Positions 50,799 through 60,588 are shown, counted from the stretch's first letter. The stretch is 64,000 bases of DNA from Ponticaulis koreensis DSM 19734 (GCF_000420665.1 NZ_ATVJ01000001.1:1178001-1242000); one strand, 5' to 3'. The notes: a model not told the origin generated them from the letters alone. A program made the numbers and translations.

Positions 50799-53396
50799 AT
50801 GAGAAGACTTCTTCAGAGCGTCTCAGTTGTTGCATTTGCAAGTGCGACCGCGGCCGGAGCTTTTGCGCAGGACGCACCTGCGCAGCCAGAAGACCGCCGC
50901 CTGCAAGCCGTTCAGGTTACAGCGACGAAGCGTGAAGAATCCGCTCAGACAATTCCAGTGACTGTAACAGCACTGGGTGAGCAGGAGCTGGAGAGCCTCG
51001 GCGTTTCCAACTTTAATGACTATCTCGTGCAGCTGCCGGGCGTAACAGCCGGTGGTTCTGGTCCGGGTCAGAACACGATTTATATTCGTGGCCTCGCGTC
51101 TACGACGCCAAACCTGACAACAGCGGGCGTCGCAGGTCTTGCGCCTAACGTTGCGCTTTATCTCGACGAACAACCAGTGTCTCAGCCGGGTCGTAACCTC
51201 GATGTTTACGCGGCTGATATGCAACGTGTTGAGGTGCTCTCCGGTCCACAGGGTACGCTCTTCGGTGCGAGCTCTCAGGCTGGTACGGTTCGTCTGATCA
51301 CAAACAAGCCGAGCCTTGATGGTTTCGAAGCTGGTTTTGACGCGTCTACGTCCTTCACTGAAGGCGGCGAGATGTCGAACAGCGTTGAGGCGGTCATCAA
51401 CCTGCCTGTGACAGATAACTTCGCGCTTCGCGGCGTTGTCTATACAGACCATGCTGGCGGCTATATCGATAACGTTCCGGGTACACTCAATGTTCGTGAA
51501 TCCGCGCGCTTCCGCGAAGCGAGCACAGTTCGTGCAAACGGTACGGTTGTCGGCGCAAACCGCGCAGGCTTCCAGGCTCAGGGCAACACAGCTGCGACTG
51601 ACGCTTACCTCTCTGGTGTAACGTTCATCGACGCCGACAACGCGACAATCGCTGAAGACGACTTCAACGACGCGACATATAACGGCTTCCGTCTGTCCGG
51701 TTACTATGAGTTCAATGACGACTGGAACCTTCTGGTCGCGCACTCCCAGCAGCAGCTTGAAGCTGACGGTGTCTTCTATGACGATCCGGAACTTGGCGAC
51801 TATGAGGTCACACGCTTCACAGAAGACGAGCTGGACGACAGCTATCACAACACGGCGTGGACCCTTGAAGGCCGTATCGGCTTCCTCGAAGCGGTTTACA
51901 CTGGTGCTTACACAGAGCGTACAACGGATCAGGTCGTAGACTATTCTGACTACCTCTTCGTCGGTCAGTACCTGCCATACTACATCTGTGACTATGACGT
52001 GACTTATCCGACTGGTCCTGCACCAGCTGGCACGTGTTACGCGCCGGATATGTTCGTAGAATCGTCTACAGAAACAAAAATCCAGACACACGAAGTTCGC
52101 TTCAACACACCGGCTGATGAGCGCTTCCGTGCAACATTCGGTGCGTTCTATTCTAATCTTGAACTGGCAGAGCTGAACGACTTTACCTATCCGGGTTCAA
52201 CTCAGGTTGTTTACACAGACGGTTCAGTTGGCTTCGCGCCAAACTATCCGCTGACGAACGGCGCGGCGACACCTGGTCAGGTTGGTAACGAAACTCAGGG
52301 CTACTTCTCTGACCCGGGTCCGTTCCCGAACGGCGTAATCTTCCGTAACGATGTTCTGCGTACGGACGAGCAAATGGGCATCTTCGGTGAAGCCACATTC
52401 GACCTGTCAGACCAGTTCGCTGTGACGGTTGGTGCGCGTTGGTACGACGTAGAGGTTGATCTGGAAGGGTCTGCGAACTCTTCATTCTTCAACCTGTTTG
52501 CTGACACAGACCAACAGGTGTTCGGCACGAACATCTCTGCTCAGTTCGCACCTGGCAACACAGTTGGCGCGCCTGACACAGCGTCTACGGACGGTGTTAT
52601 CTTCAAAGCGACTGGTGAATGGACACCTACAGATGATGTTCTGCTCTACGCGACATATTCTGAAGGCTTCCGTCCAGGTCTTCTGAACCGTCCAGGCGGT
52701 GCATCAGGTCCGGGTGGCTTCACAGTACCTTACGCAGTCGACACCGACGAAGTGAAAAACTACGAGATCGGTTGGAAAACCGAGCTGTTTAACCGCTCTC
52801 TGCGCTTTAACGGTTCTGCGTTCTTCGTAGACATTTCCGGTCTGCAGACGACGATCTTTGACCCGTCCATCACGAACCTCTTCTTCTCTGATAACGCTGC
52901 AAACGCAGAGCTTCAGGGTGTTGAAGGTGAATTCGCATGGGCGCCTGCATCTATCAACGGTCTGACCGTTGCAGGTGGCTTCTCATTCCTCGACTCAGAG
53001 GTGACAGAAGTTCTCACGCCAACACAGGACGTTCTGGTTGGTTCCGAGCTGGCGTTCGCGCCGGGGTATCAGGGCAATATCCGTGCACGTTACGAGTGGG
53101 ATCTGGAGCAGACGATTGCTGGCTCTCCACTGACAGCGCACGTTATGCCTCAGCTGATCTTCTCTGACTCAAGCGTCACAGACATTATCGAGATCAACAA
53201 AATGGAACTCGACAGCTACACAACACTTGGCGGTACGCTGGGTGTGACAGCTGACAGCTGGTCTGCAGAACTCTTTGTGACGAACCTCACAAACGAGCAC
53301 GCAGAACTGTCTGGTAACTTCGTCAATGACCGTGAGCGCATTACGCCAATGCGTCCACGTACGATCGGTGTTCGTTTCTCATACGATTACAACTGA
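50799..53396 (+). CDS. TonB-dependent outer-membrane receptor
   Basis: 865 residues. Signal MRRLLQSVSVVAFASATAAG (cleavage about AFA-QDA), a TonB-box-like VQVTATKREE, plug domain with LPGVTAGGSGPGQNTIYIRG and QGTLFGASSQAGTVRLITNK (about 40-190), then a 22-strand barrel ending in the aromatic RFSYDYN. Ligand unknown; the barrel loops are long and Cys-containing (residues about 395-430). ATG 50799 has AAAGAGGA upstream. It is divergent from the BCCT gene, across a 280-bp gap in which GTCGA-aataa-TCGAC (50682-50697) is the only visible palindrome. Confidence 0.93.
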   Translation: MRRLLQSVSVVAFASATAAGAFAQDAPAQPEDRRLQAVQVTATKREESAQTIPVTVTALGEQELESLGVSNFNDYLVQLPGVTAGGSGPGQNTIYIRGLASTTPNLTTAGVAGLAPNVALYLDEQPVSQPGRNLDVYAADMQRVEVLSGPQGTLFGASSQAGTVRLITNKPSLDGFEAGFDASTSFTEGGEMSNSVEAVINLPVTDNFALRGVVYTDHAGGYIDNVPGTLNVRESARFREASTVRANGTVVGANRAGFQAQGNTAATDAYLSGVTFIDADNATIAEDDFNDATYNGFRLSGYYEFNDDWNLLVAHSQQQLEADGVFYDDPELGDYEVTRFTEDELDDSYHNTAWTLEGRIGFLEAVYTGAYTERTTDQVVDYSDYLFVGQYLPYYICDYDVTYPTGPAPAGTCYAPDMFVESSTETKIQTHEVRFNTPADERFRATFGAFYSNLELAELNDFTYPGSTQVVYTDGSVGFAPNYPLTNGAATPGQVGNETQGYFSDPGPFPNGVIFRNDVLRTDEQMGIFGEATFDLSDQFAVTVGARWYDVEVDLEGSANSSFFNLFADTDQQVFGTNISAQFAPGNTVGAPDTASTDGVIFKATGEWTPTDDVLLYATYSEGFRPGLLNRPGGASGPGGFTVPYAVDTDEVKNYEIGWKTELFNRSLRFNGSAFFVDISGLQTTIFDPSITNLFFSDNAANAELQGVEGEFAWAPASINGLTVAGGFSFLDSEVTEVLTPTQDVLVGSELAFAPGYQGNIRARYEWDLEQTIAGSPLTAHVMPQLIFSDSSVTDIIEINKMELDSYTTLGGTLGVTADSWSAELFVTNLTNEHAELSGNFVNDRERITPMRPRTIGVRFSYDYN

Positions 53397-53430
53397 TCTG
53401 AACATCCTGACGGATTGAATTAATTAGATG

Positions 53431-53458
53431 GCGCCCTGAAATGAGAGTTTCAGGGCGC
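53431..53458 (+). terminator. Hairpin after the TonB-dependent receptor
   Basis: Eleven-base-pair stem GCGCCCTGAAA / TTTCAGGGCGC with a 6-nt loop, 35 bp after the stop; only TGTTGCC follows, so termination may need Rho. Confidence 0.7.
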
Positions 53459-53494
53459 TGTTGCCTTAAGGACGTGTCTCTTTAAAAGCATCTC

Positions 53495-55480
53495 ATGACT
53501 GTGATTTCACCGGACCAACTCAAACAACTTCAATCCCTTATGAAAGCAGGCCGTTTCGACGAGGCTTTGCGTCAGGGAGAGGCGTTGCTTGGTGAAACCG
53601 GCGAGCATCAGGACACGCTCTATATGTGCGCCGTGTGTGCGCGCTATCTCAAAGAATTCGACAAAGCTTCAGCCCTGATCGAACGCTTGAAACGGTCTGC
53701 GCCGGACTTCGGCCGCGGCTTTCAGGAAGAAGGGCATTTGCGCCTTGCTATGGGCGACGAGCGCGGTGCGCGTGAGGGGTATGCCTGCGCTGTGCGCTAT
53801 AACCCTGCGCTCATCGCCAGCTGGGAAAAGCTGGCCGATCTGAATTACCGCGCAGGTGATCAGGCAGGTGCTAACGAGGCCTATGCGCAGGCTGAACGTA
53901 TGAAGACGTTGCCGCGCGAACTGATCGCGGTGATCAACCATCTCCATGAGGGCCGTATTCTGCGCGCCGAGGAGATTGTTCGCGCCTATCTGCAGAAGAA
54001 CCCGCGCGACACTGAAGGCATGCGCCTTCTCGCGGATATCGGGTCGCGTCTGTCTGTGCTCACGGATGCAGATTTCCTTCTGGAAACGGCCATCGAGTTC
54101 GAGCCGGAAAACCTGCAGCTGCGCATTGATCATATTCAGGTGCTTCGCAAGCGTCAGAAGTATGAGGCTGCGCACAAACAGGCTGAATATCTCTATCAGA
54201 AAGACCCGAGCAGTCCGCTCTTCCAGTCGCTTCTGGCGATTGAGAGCATGCATGCCGGTGAGATCGATCGCGCGCTGGAGCTGTTCGAGCAGGTTCTGGA
54301 CAAGAACCCGGATGATCTGGCGGCGCTTACCTCGCGCGGTCATGCGCTGAAAACGTTTGGCCGCTCAGACGAGGCGGTGACCTCCTATCAGCGTGCGCTT
54401 GATGTGACGCCGCTTCATGGCGATGGCTGGTATGCGCTCGCAAATCTGAAAACCTACAAGTTTGACGCTGCGGACATCGCGAAGATGGAAGCCGCGCTGG
54501 ACGACCCGAATCTCGCTTTCATGTCGCGTATTCATATCTGTTTTGCGCTTGGTAAGGCGCATGAAGATGCGGGCGATTATGATGCGGCTTTCGAAGCCTG
54601 GCGCGAAGGCAATGCGCTGAAGACACGCCAGACGCGCTATACGTCCGAGCAGATGGAAATCGAATTCGAGTCCCAGAAAAAGCACTGCACACCGGCCCTG
54701 TTTAAAGCGCGAGAAGGTGTTGGCCATCAGGCGCCCGACCCGATTTTCATTCTCGGTCTGCCACGCGCAGGCTCTACGCTGCTTGAGCAAATCCTCGCCT
54801 CTCACAGCATGGTAGATGGCACGCTGGAGCTGCCGAATGTGCTGGCGACAGCGCACCGCCTGCGTGGCCGGAACATGATTTCGGACCGAGAGCGCTATCC
54901 ACGCTGTCTACACGAAATGGACGATGCCGACTTTGAACGTCTGGGTACGGAGTATATTGAAAATACACGCGTGCATCGTCAGGGCGCACCGTTCTTTACC
55001 GATAAGATGCCGAATAATTTCCGGCATATCGGTCTCATCCATCTGATGCTGCCGAACGCGAAGATTATTGATGCGCGACGCAATCCGCTTGATTGCTGCT
55101 GGTCCGGCTTCAAGCAGTTGTTTGCCGAAGGGCAGGAGTTCACCTACGGTCTGCAGGAAATCGGGCATTATTATCGTGGCTATGTGGACCTGATGAACCA
55201 TTGGCATGATGTATTGCCCGAGGGGCGTATTCTGAAAGTGCAGCACGAAGACGTGCTGGACGATACAGAAGGTCAGGTGCGCCGCATGCTGGAGTATTGC
55301 GGACTGCCATTCGAACAGGCCTGCCTCGATTTCCACAAAACAGATCGTGCGGTAAGAACAGCCAGCTCTGAGCAGGTACGCCGGCCGATCAACCGGTCTG
55401 GTATGGAACAATGGCGTCCGTATGAGGCGCATCTGGAACCATTAAAAGAAGCGCTGGGTCCTGCGCTGCATGATTTTTAA
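53495..55480 (+). CDS. TPR-sulfotransferase family protein
   Basis: 661 residues. N-terminal 390 residues are tetratricopeptide repeats (e.g. SLLAIESMHAGEIDRALELF, LTSRGHALKTFGRSDEAVTS). The C-terminal part is a sulfotransferase: 5'-phosphosulfate loop IFILGLPRAGSTLLEQ at about 417-432, and a 3'-phosphate segment RRNPLDCCWSGFKQLF. It should transfer sulfate from PAPS to a hydroxyl or amine, or act on proteins/polysaccharides; many alphaproteobacteria have this fusion and the acceptor is unknown. No membrane segment seen. Confidence 0.9.
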   Translation: MTVISPDQLKQLQSLMKAGRFDEALRQGEALLGETGEHQDTLYMCAVCARYLKEFDKASALIERLKRSAPDFGRGFQEEGHLRLAMGDERGAREGYACAVRYNPALIASWEKLADLNYRAGDQAGANEAYAQAERMKTLPRELIAVINHLHEGRILRAEEIVRAYLQKNPRDTEGMRLLADIGSRLSVLTDADFLLETAIEFEPENLQLRIDHIQVLRKRQKYEAAHKQAEYLYQKDPSSPLFQSLLAIESMHAGEIDRALELFEQVLDKNPDDLAALTSRGHALKTFGRSDEAVTSYQRALDVTPLHGDGWYALANLKTYKFDAADIAKMEAALDDPNLAFMSRIHICFALGKAHEDAGDYDAAFEAWREGNALKTRQTRYTSEQMEIEFESQKKHCTPALFKAREGVGHQAPDPIFILGLPRAGSTLLEQILASHSMVDGTLELPNVLATAHRLRGRNMISDRERYPRCLHEMDDADFERLGTEYIENTRVHRQGAPFFTDKMPNNFRHIGLIHLMLPNAKIIDARRNPLDCCWSGFKQLFAEGQEFTYGLQEIGHYYRGYVDLMNHWHDVLPEGRILKVQHEDVLDDTEGQVRRMLEYCGLPFEQACLDFHKTDRAVRTASSEQVRRPINRSGMEQWRPYEAHLEPLKEALGPALHDF

Positions 55481-55493
55481 GAGGGTGAAGCCA

Positions 55494-55976
55494 ATGAGCG
55501 AGCGCTCCGCTGAAGCACTGATTGCCATCCGCCAGATACAAAGGAAGATCGAACAGTCTTCCAAGCGTCTGGCCGAGATTGAAGGCCTTACCCCGTCGCA
55601 GCTTAAAGTGCTGCAAATGCTGACGGAGTATCCCGAGGTTTCGGTCGGCTGGATCTGCGAACAGACCCAATTGAAGAATGCGACCATCACCAATCTTGTA
55701 GATCGGCTCGTGGCGCGAAACATGGTCAGTCGACGTCGGTCTGAATCTGACCGCAGGAGGGTCTGGATCAAACTGGAAGATGCAGGTCGCGCGGCGCTCG
55801 AACATGCGCCGGACCTTCTTCAGGCTGAGTTTGAAGGCCGTTTTGACGAGTTGCCAGCCTGGCAGCAATCCATGGTGGTTGCATCACTTGAACTGGTGTC
55901 CAGCATGATGGACGCGGACAAGATTGAAGCGGCACCCCTTCTGCAAACAGGCTGGCTGGGCGAGAAGTCAAAGTAG
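55494..55976 (+). CDS. MarR-family transcriptional regulator (copy 1)
   Basis: 160 residues. Winged helix: EGLTPSQLKVLQMLTEYPEV, LKNATITNLVDRLVARNMVS and the wing RRRSESDRRRVWIKLEDAGR. It starts 13 nt after the sulfotransferase stop with GAGGGTGAAG as ribosome binding site, so the two are likely co-transcribed. The paralogue at 62785-63267 has the same length and C-terminal design. Effector and targets unknown. Confidence 0.9.
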   Translation: MSERSAEALIAIRQIQRKIEQSSKRLAEIEGLTPSQLKVLQMLTEYPEVSVGWICEQTQLKNATITNLVDRLVARNMVSRRRSESDRRRVWIKLEDAGRAALEHAPDLLQAEFEGRFDELPAWQQSMVVASLELVSSMMDADKIEAAPLLQTGWLGEKSK

Positions 55977-56004
55977 CTTTGCCCCACAGCCAAACCAGGT
56001 AGTT

Positions 56005-56019
56005 TTAACCGTTCATTAA
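56005..56019 (+). promoter_or_regulatory. CtrA-type binding box (TTAA-N7-TTAA)
   Basis: TTAA-CCGTTCA-TTAA, a perfect full CtrA site, lies 24 bp upstream of the thermonuclease ATG at 56044. CtrA is the master cell-cycle regulator of Caulobacter-like bacteria; an RcdA homologue is encoded at 9.7 kb. A 7-bp hairpin (56023-56039) lies between box and start. Confidence 0.65.
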
Positions 56020-56043
56020 TCGCGCAAGCGCAGCTTGCGGCGC

Positions 56044-56505
56044 ATGCGATGGATTTACTGGGCCATATTTCTGGGCGTTCTCGCCTTTGCTGCTTCGGCG
56101 ACGACTGACCGTTCTGGCAACGTCCAGACGGCGGAAAATATTTATTGGTCAGATGGTGATTCAGGCCGGATTGATGGCCAGCCATTTCGCCTGGCAAATG
56201 TGGACTCTCCTGAAACCGGCGGTGTTGGTGCAAGAGGCGGCGCACGCTGTGAGGCTGAACGCGAGATCGGCTATGAGGCCAAGGAATTTATCGTCGCGCT
56301 TACCCGTCGTGCGGAAGTGCAGATCGCGCAATCCTATGGCGAGGACCGTTATGGTCGTCTCGTCGTTGATCTGACCGTAAACGGGCGTAGCCTTGCCGAG
56401 ATCGGCATGGAGGCCGGGCATTATCAGCCATGGCCACATCGCGGCCAGCGCGCCCTTGCGCCAAAGCCTGACTGGTGCGGTCAGCTCATGGCATCTCTCG
56501 ACTGA
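56044..56505 (+). CDS. Exported thermonuclease-family (SNase) protein
   Basis: 153 residues with an N-terminal hydrophobic signal or anchor (WIYWAIFLGVLAFAASA). SNase fold residues are visible: SDGDSG (Ca2+ Asp), FRLANVDSPETG (Arg35, Asp40 and Glu43 equivalents) and DRYGRLVVD (Arg87 equivalent), so it should be catalytically competent for DNA/RNA. The start is uncertain: TTG at 56035 or ATG at 56044, neither with a strong Shine-Dalgarno. CtrA box upstream. It ends tail to tail with the BrkB gene. Confidence 0.85.
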   Translation: MRWIYWAIFLGVLAFAASATTDRSGNVQTAENIYWSDGDSGRIDGQPFRLANVDSPETGGVGARGGARCEAEREIGYEAKEFIVALTRRAEVQIAQSYGEDRYGRLVVDLTVNGRSLAEIGMEAGHYQPWPHRGQRALAPKPDWCGQLMASLD

Positions 56506-57528
56506 TTAGAGATCAGGTCGCATGGCGACGGTGTCGGCGACAACGGCATTGCGTTCACCGAGCGGTGCCGGTTCGCCAGTTGTTGTATCGCAGATGATTT
56601 CACGCTCCAGTTCTGAATTCAGTTCTGCACCGACCAGCACGATGAGATAGGTCCAATGTAGCCATAAAAGCAGGACAATGATTGCGCCGAACGAGCCATA
56701 AACCGCGTCGAAATTCGCAAAATTAGAGATGTAAAGCGAGAAGAGCGCAGATGCGCCGAGCCATGCGACCGTCGCGAACAGGGAGCCAGGGATGACCCAG
56801 TTCCAGCGCGCAAGGCTGCGCGACGGGGCGCGCCTGTAGAGGATGAACAGCGCGGCAAAGAAGGTGAATGCCAGAAGCGGCCAGCGCAAAATTGTAAGCG
56901 TTGCCTCGAACGCACCGCCAAAGCCGAAAAGGCTGAGCAGTACCGGCACAACAGAAATCAGAAGCTGGGCGAAAACGAGCACCAGAATGGAAAGCAGTGT
57001 GAAGCCCATAATTCGCAAATTGAGGCTCAGAAAGCTCCGGTCCTCTGTCTCGTCATAGACAATGTTCATCGCGTTCAGCACGGCGCGCATGGCATTGGCT
57101 GACGACCAGATCGCAATGAAAACGGAAATGGCTAGACCAAGACTGAGTGCGGGTTCAGACGATTCTGTGATCTCGATGAGCCGGTCGCGCAGAAAGCTTG
57201 CGCCATCTCCTGGAATGATCACAAAGAGCAGTTCGAAATGGTTTGCGGCCTGCGTTGCGTCTGCGAGGAGACCGTAAAGCAGCACTACTGATGTGAGCAG
57301 CGGGACCAGCGCCATCAGCGTGAAAAAGGAACAGCCTGCAGCGACGACAGCGAGGTTATCGCGCCCGAATTTCGCCGCCACACGTTTCAGAACATTCCAC
57401 CAGGCCTTGGGCGGAAGTTTGAAGGGATTGCCAGCGCTTGTCAGCTCGTTTTCCATGCGCGCATGAGGCGGATAACCGGAGTCATGCTGGTCGGAATTTT
57501 CGAAATCGGAGTCGGATGCGGTTTGCAT
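56506..57528 (-). CDS. YihY/BrkB-family membrane protein
   Basis: 340 residues, six membrane helices. BrkB/YihY signature: AAGCSFFTLMALVPLLTSVV near 63, IAIWSSANAMRAVLNAMNIV near 140, and GSFGAIIVLLLWLHWTYLIV with NSELERE at about 270-310. Function in the family is unsettled (once proposed as ribonuclease BN, now not supported; perhaps lipid or serum-resistance related). N- and C-termini are cytosolic and polar. It converges on the thermonuclease gene without a gap. Confidence 0.9.
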   Translation of the reverse strand: MQTASDSDFENSDQHDSGYPPHARMENELTSAGNPFKLPPKAWWNVLKRVAAKFGRDNLAVVAAGCSFFTLMALVPLLTSVVLLYGLLADATQAANHFELLFVIIPGDGASFLRDRLIEITESSEPALSLGLAISVFIAIWSSANAMRAVLNAMNIVYDETEDRSFLSLNLRIMGFTLLSILVLVFAQLLISVVPVLLSLFGFGGAFEATLTILRWPLLAFTFFAALFILYRRAPSRSLARWNWVIPGSLFATVAWLGASALFSLYISNFANFDAVYGSFGAIIVLLLWLHWTYLIVLVGAELNSELEREIICDTTTGEPAPLGERNAVVADTVAMRPDL

Positions 57529-57570
57529 ATCAGGAAGACAACGCGCAATGGTCGCGAAGGTTCTGTATAA

Positions 57571-57602
57571 AATGAAAAAGCCCCGCCAAAGAGACGGGGC
57601 TT
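57571..57602 (-). terminator. Intrinsic terminator of putP
   Basis: AAGCCCCG / CGGGGCTT stem with 9-nt loop, T-run on the minus strand (A-run on plus at 57571-57579), 25 bp after the putP stop. Confidence 0.85.
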
Positions 57603-57626
57603 CTGCAAAGTGTGTTGTGTCTCGGA

Positions 57627-59198
57627 TCAGATGATCGAGCCAATGCCCTTACCGTGAACTTCGTCCATAGTGTCTTCCATGGCCGAGAATTCAGCGAGGA
57701 CTTCCTCTTTTGGCTTGCCGGACACCATGGAAACCACGACGCCTGCAATAGCCGAGAAGGCAACGCCCGGGATCATCGCATAGATGAGGCTTTCCAGAGG
57801 CGCACCGTCGAGAATCGGCACGTAGAGCCAGACGAGTACAGTCACCGCGCCAACAATCATGGAGGCAAGCGCGCCATTACGCGTATAGCCCTTCCAGAAG
57901 AGGCTGAGCACAACCAGCGGGCCGAAGGCAGAGCCAAAGCCTGCCCATGCGTTGGAGACAAGGCCGAGGATAGAGCTGTCAGGGTTCCATGCGAGCGCAA
58001 TCGCGACCACCGAGACGCCAACCGTTGTCAGACGGCCAATCGTCACCAGAAGGCCTTGCGGCGCATCCTTGTTGAAGAAGGTCTTGTAGATGTCCTCTGT
58101 CAGCGAGCTGGACGAGACCAGAAGCTGGGACGAAATTGTGGACATGATCGCCGCCAGAATAGCTGCCAGCAGGAAGCCGGACACGAGCGGGTGGAACAGG
58201 GTCTGCGAGAGAAGGATGAAGATTGTCTCGTTATCACGCAGGTTCTCCTGAAGGCCGTTTTCATTGACGTAAGCGACGCCAACAATACCCACCAGAACAG
58301 CACCAATCACGGTGAAGAGCATCCAGCTCATCCCGATATAACGCGCGGTTGCGACGTCCTTCAGGGACCGGATCGCCATGAAGCGGACGATGATGTGTGG
58401 CTGGCCGAAATAGCCAAGACCCCATGCCATAAGGGAGGCGAAGCCAAGCCCTGTCATACCGTCAAACCAGTTGAAGAAGCCCTCACGTGTCGGGCCATCA
58501 GACCCGTCAATGTCCGTGAATGGCGGGGCTGTCGCAACCGTCTGTGCGATCGCATCCGTGCTGCCGTTAAAGTGCATATAGCAAACGATTGGCACCAGGA
58601 TGAGCGCGATGAACATAATACAGCCCTGCACGAAGTCTGTCAGGGACACGGCAAGGAAGCCGCCCACAACCGTGTAGGCCAGAACTACGCCAGCGGTCAC
58701 AAACAGGCCCATCTGGTAGTTCATGCCAAAGCTTTCAGCGAACAGCTTGCCGCCGGAAACTATGCCGGCAGAGGTGTACACCGTGAAGAAGACAATGATC
58801 ACCAGCGCCGAGATAAGGCGTAGAATGTGGGAATTGTCGTGGAAGCGGTTCTCGAAGAAATCCGGTAGCGTGATCGAGTCTTTGGCGATCTCGGTATAGA
58901 TACGCAGACGCGGCGCTACGAAGCGATAGTTCAGATAGGCGCCAATGGTCAGGCCAACGGCGATCCAGGCTTGCCCCACGCCTGCCAGATACACCGCGCC
59001 AGGCAGGCCCATCAGCATCCAGCCGGACATATCAGATGCACCCGCAGAGAGCGCGCCGACAGCCGGGTGAAGCTTGCGGCCACCGAGCATGTATTCGTTC
59101 AGGTCAGACGTTGATTCCCTGTATGCGTAGAGGCCAATGCCCAGCATCAAAAGGAAGTAGGCGCCTAGCGATACCATTTCGAAAATGTTGATCGTCAT
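57627..59198 (-). CDS. putP: Sodium/proline symporter
   Basis: 523 residues, 13 helices of the SSS family. GGRKLHPAVGALSAGASDMSGWM (about 39-61, sodium/proline site with Ser-Gly-Trp), GLGYFGQPHIIVRFMAIRSL near 240 and ILAAIMSTISSQLLVSSSSL near 330 are the SSS hallmarks. It is next to proA and proC, which argues for proline as substrate, although other SSS members transport different solutes. Uptake and synthesis genes for proline in one block suggest an osmoprotection role. Confidence 0.9.
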   Translation of the reverse strand: MTINIFEMVSLGAYFLLMLGIGLYAYRESTSDLNEYMLGGRKLHPAVGALSAGASDMSGWMLMGLPGAVYLAGVGQAWIAVGLTIGAYLNYRFVAPRLRIYTEIAKDSITLPDFFENRFHDNSHILRLISALVIIVFFTVYTSAGIVSGGKLFAESFGMNYQMGLFVTAGVVLAYTVVGGFLAVSLTDFVQGCIMFIALILVPIVCYMHFNGSTDAIAQTVATAPPFTDIDGSDGPTREGFFNWFDGMTGLGFASLMAWGLGYFGQPHIIVRFMAIRSLKDVATARYIGMSWMLFTVIGAVLVGIVGVAYVNENGLQENLRDNETIFILLSQTLFHPLVSGFLLAAILAAIMSTISSQLLVSSSSLTEDIYKTFFNKDAPQGLLVTIGRLTTVGVSVVAIALAWNPDSSILGLVSNAWAGFGSAFGPLVVLSLFWKGYTRNGALASMIVGAVTVLVWLYVPILDGAPLESLIYAMIPGVAFSAIAGVVVSMVSGKPKEEVLAEFSAMEDTMDEVHGKGIGSII

Positions 59199-59244
59199 GT
59201 CGTTTGGTCAGCCCCTCATATGGTTCTTCATAATCGTCGGATTG

Positions 59245-59269
59245 GAAAAAGGGCGCTTGTGGCGCCCTT
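59245..59269 (-). terminator. Intrinsic terminator of proA
   Basis: AAGGGCGC / GCGCCCTT stem with a 5-nt loop; T-run on the minus strand (A-run at 59246-59250 on plus). Confidence 0.85.
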
Positions 59270-59283
59270 ATCTGGAATGGTGC

Positions 59284-60549
59284 TTATGGGCGGGTCTGGC
59301 CCGAGCCGTGCACCAGATATTTGAAGCTTGTCAGCTGTTCGAGGCCTACCGGGCCACGCGCATGCATCTTGCCTGTCGCGATACCGATTTCGGCACCCAT
59401 GCCGAACTCGCCGCCATCTGCAAACTGCGTGGAGGCGTTGTGCATGACAATCGCGCTATCGACTTCCTGCTGGAAGCGGCGCGCTGCGGCTTCGTCTTCC
59501 GCCATGATGGAATCTGTGTGGGCAGACGAGTGGGCTTTGACATGGGCAATACCTTCATCAATGCCGTCGACCACTTTCACAGATAGAATGGCGTCGAGGA
59601 ATTCTGTGTCGAAATCTTCTTCGCTCGCAGCGACAACACGGCTGTCGATAGCTTGCGCAGCAGCATCTCCGCGGAACTCGCATTCCGGCATATTGTCGAG
59701 AAGCTTCGGCAGAATGTCGCCCGCAATAGCTTTATCCAGCACCAGGCTCTCTGTCGCGCCGCATACGCCCAGACGGCGAAGTTTGGCGTTACGGACAACG
59801 TCTTTGGCTTTGTCGAGATCAGCGGACTCGTGAACGTAGATATGGCAGTTGCCATCAAGGTGAAGAAGCGTCGGCACAGCAGCCTGATCGCGCACCAGTT
59901 CAACAAGGCCACGTCCGCCGCGCGGGATGACGAGGTCAACATATTTGGTGCAACGCAGAAGCGCTGTCACAGCCTGACGGTCCGGAATACCGATTGTCTG
60001 AACGGCATGCTCTGGCAGGCCTGCTTCTTTCAGGCCTTTGGCAAGGCATTCCACAATCACTTTGGTAGAGTGCTGGCTGTCTGAGCCGCCACGCAGAATG
60101 ACTGCGTTACCAGACTTCAGGCAAAGCGCGCTGGCATCAGAGCCGACATTCGGGCGGGACTCGTAAATCATGCCGATGACGCCGAGTGGCACTGCAACGC
60201 GTTCGATGCGCAGACCGTTCGGACGGTCAAACTGTGCCAGCTGACGGCCGACCGGATCTGGCAGCTCAGCAATATCTTCCAGCGCTTTTGCCATGCCCTC
60301 AATGCGCTCTTCATTCAGCATGAGGCGATCAATGAAGGAGTCCGGCTTGCCGGCGTCTTTGGCGTAAGCCACGTCTTTTTCGTTCGCGGCGATCAGCTCG
60401 GACGTCGCCGCGCGAAGGTTCGCAGCAGACTTACGCAGAGCGTCATTTTTCTGTTTGGTTGTCGCCGTAAGGAGACCTTGCGCCGCCGCTTTCGCGCGGG
60501 CGCCCAGTTCGTCCACATAGGCTTCAATTTTCTTGTCGAGCGTACTCAT
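59284..60549 (-). CDS. proA: Gamma-glutamyl phosphate reductase
   Basis: 421 residues, full length. Catalytic cysteine in [17 protein letters not shown] near residue 268; NADPH-binding region [20 protein letters not shown] near 130; GNCHIYVHE. It reduces gamma-glutamyl phosphate to glutamate semialdehyde, the second step of proline synthesis. Same strand as proC, 39 bp downstream of it, so proC-proA is a likely transcript with a terminator behind proA. proB is divergent. Confidence 0.95.
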   Translation of the reverse strand: MSTLDKKIEAYVDELGARAKAAAQGLLTATTKQKNDALRKSAANLRAATSELIAANEKDVAYAKDAGKPDSFIDRLMLNEERIEGMAKALEDIAELPDPVGRQLAQFDRPNGLRIERVAVPLGVIGMIYESRPNVGSDASALCLKSGNAVILRGGSDSQHSTKVIVECLAKGLKEAGLPEHAVQTIGIPDRQAVTALLRCTKYVDLVIPRGGRGLVELVRDQAAVPTLLHLDGNCHIYVHESADLDKAKDVVRNAKLRRLGVCGATESLVLDKAIAGDILPKLLDNMPECEFRGDAAAQAIDSRVVAASEEDFDTEFLDAILSVKVVDGIDEGIAHVKAHSSAHTDSIMAEDEAAARRFQQEVDSAIVMHNASTQFADGGEFGMGAEIGIATGKMHARGPVGLEQLTSFKYLVHGSGQTRP

Positions 60550-60588
60550 AAGTAATGTCCTGATCGGTATTCTGTTTGTTTAGCAGGT

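Noticed and set aside
57612-58823. 403-codon plus-strand ORF opposite putP
   Set aside because: The putP frame has transporter hallmarks and membrane periodicity; the antisense translation has none.
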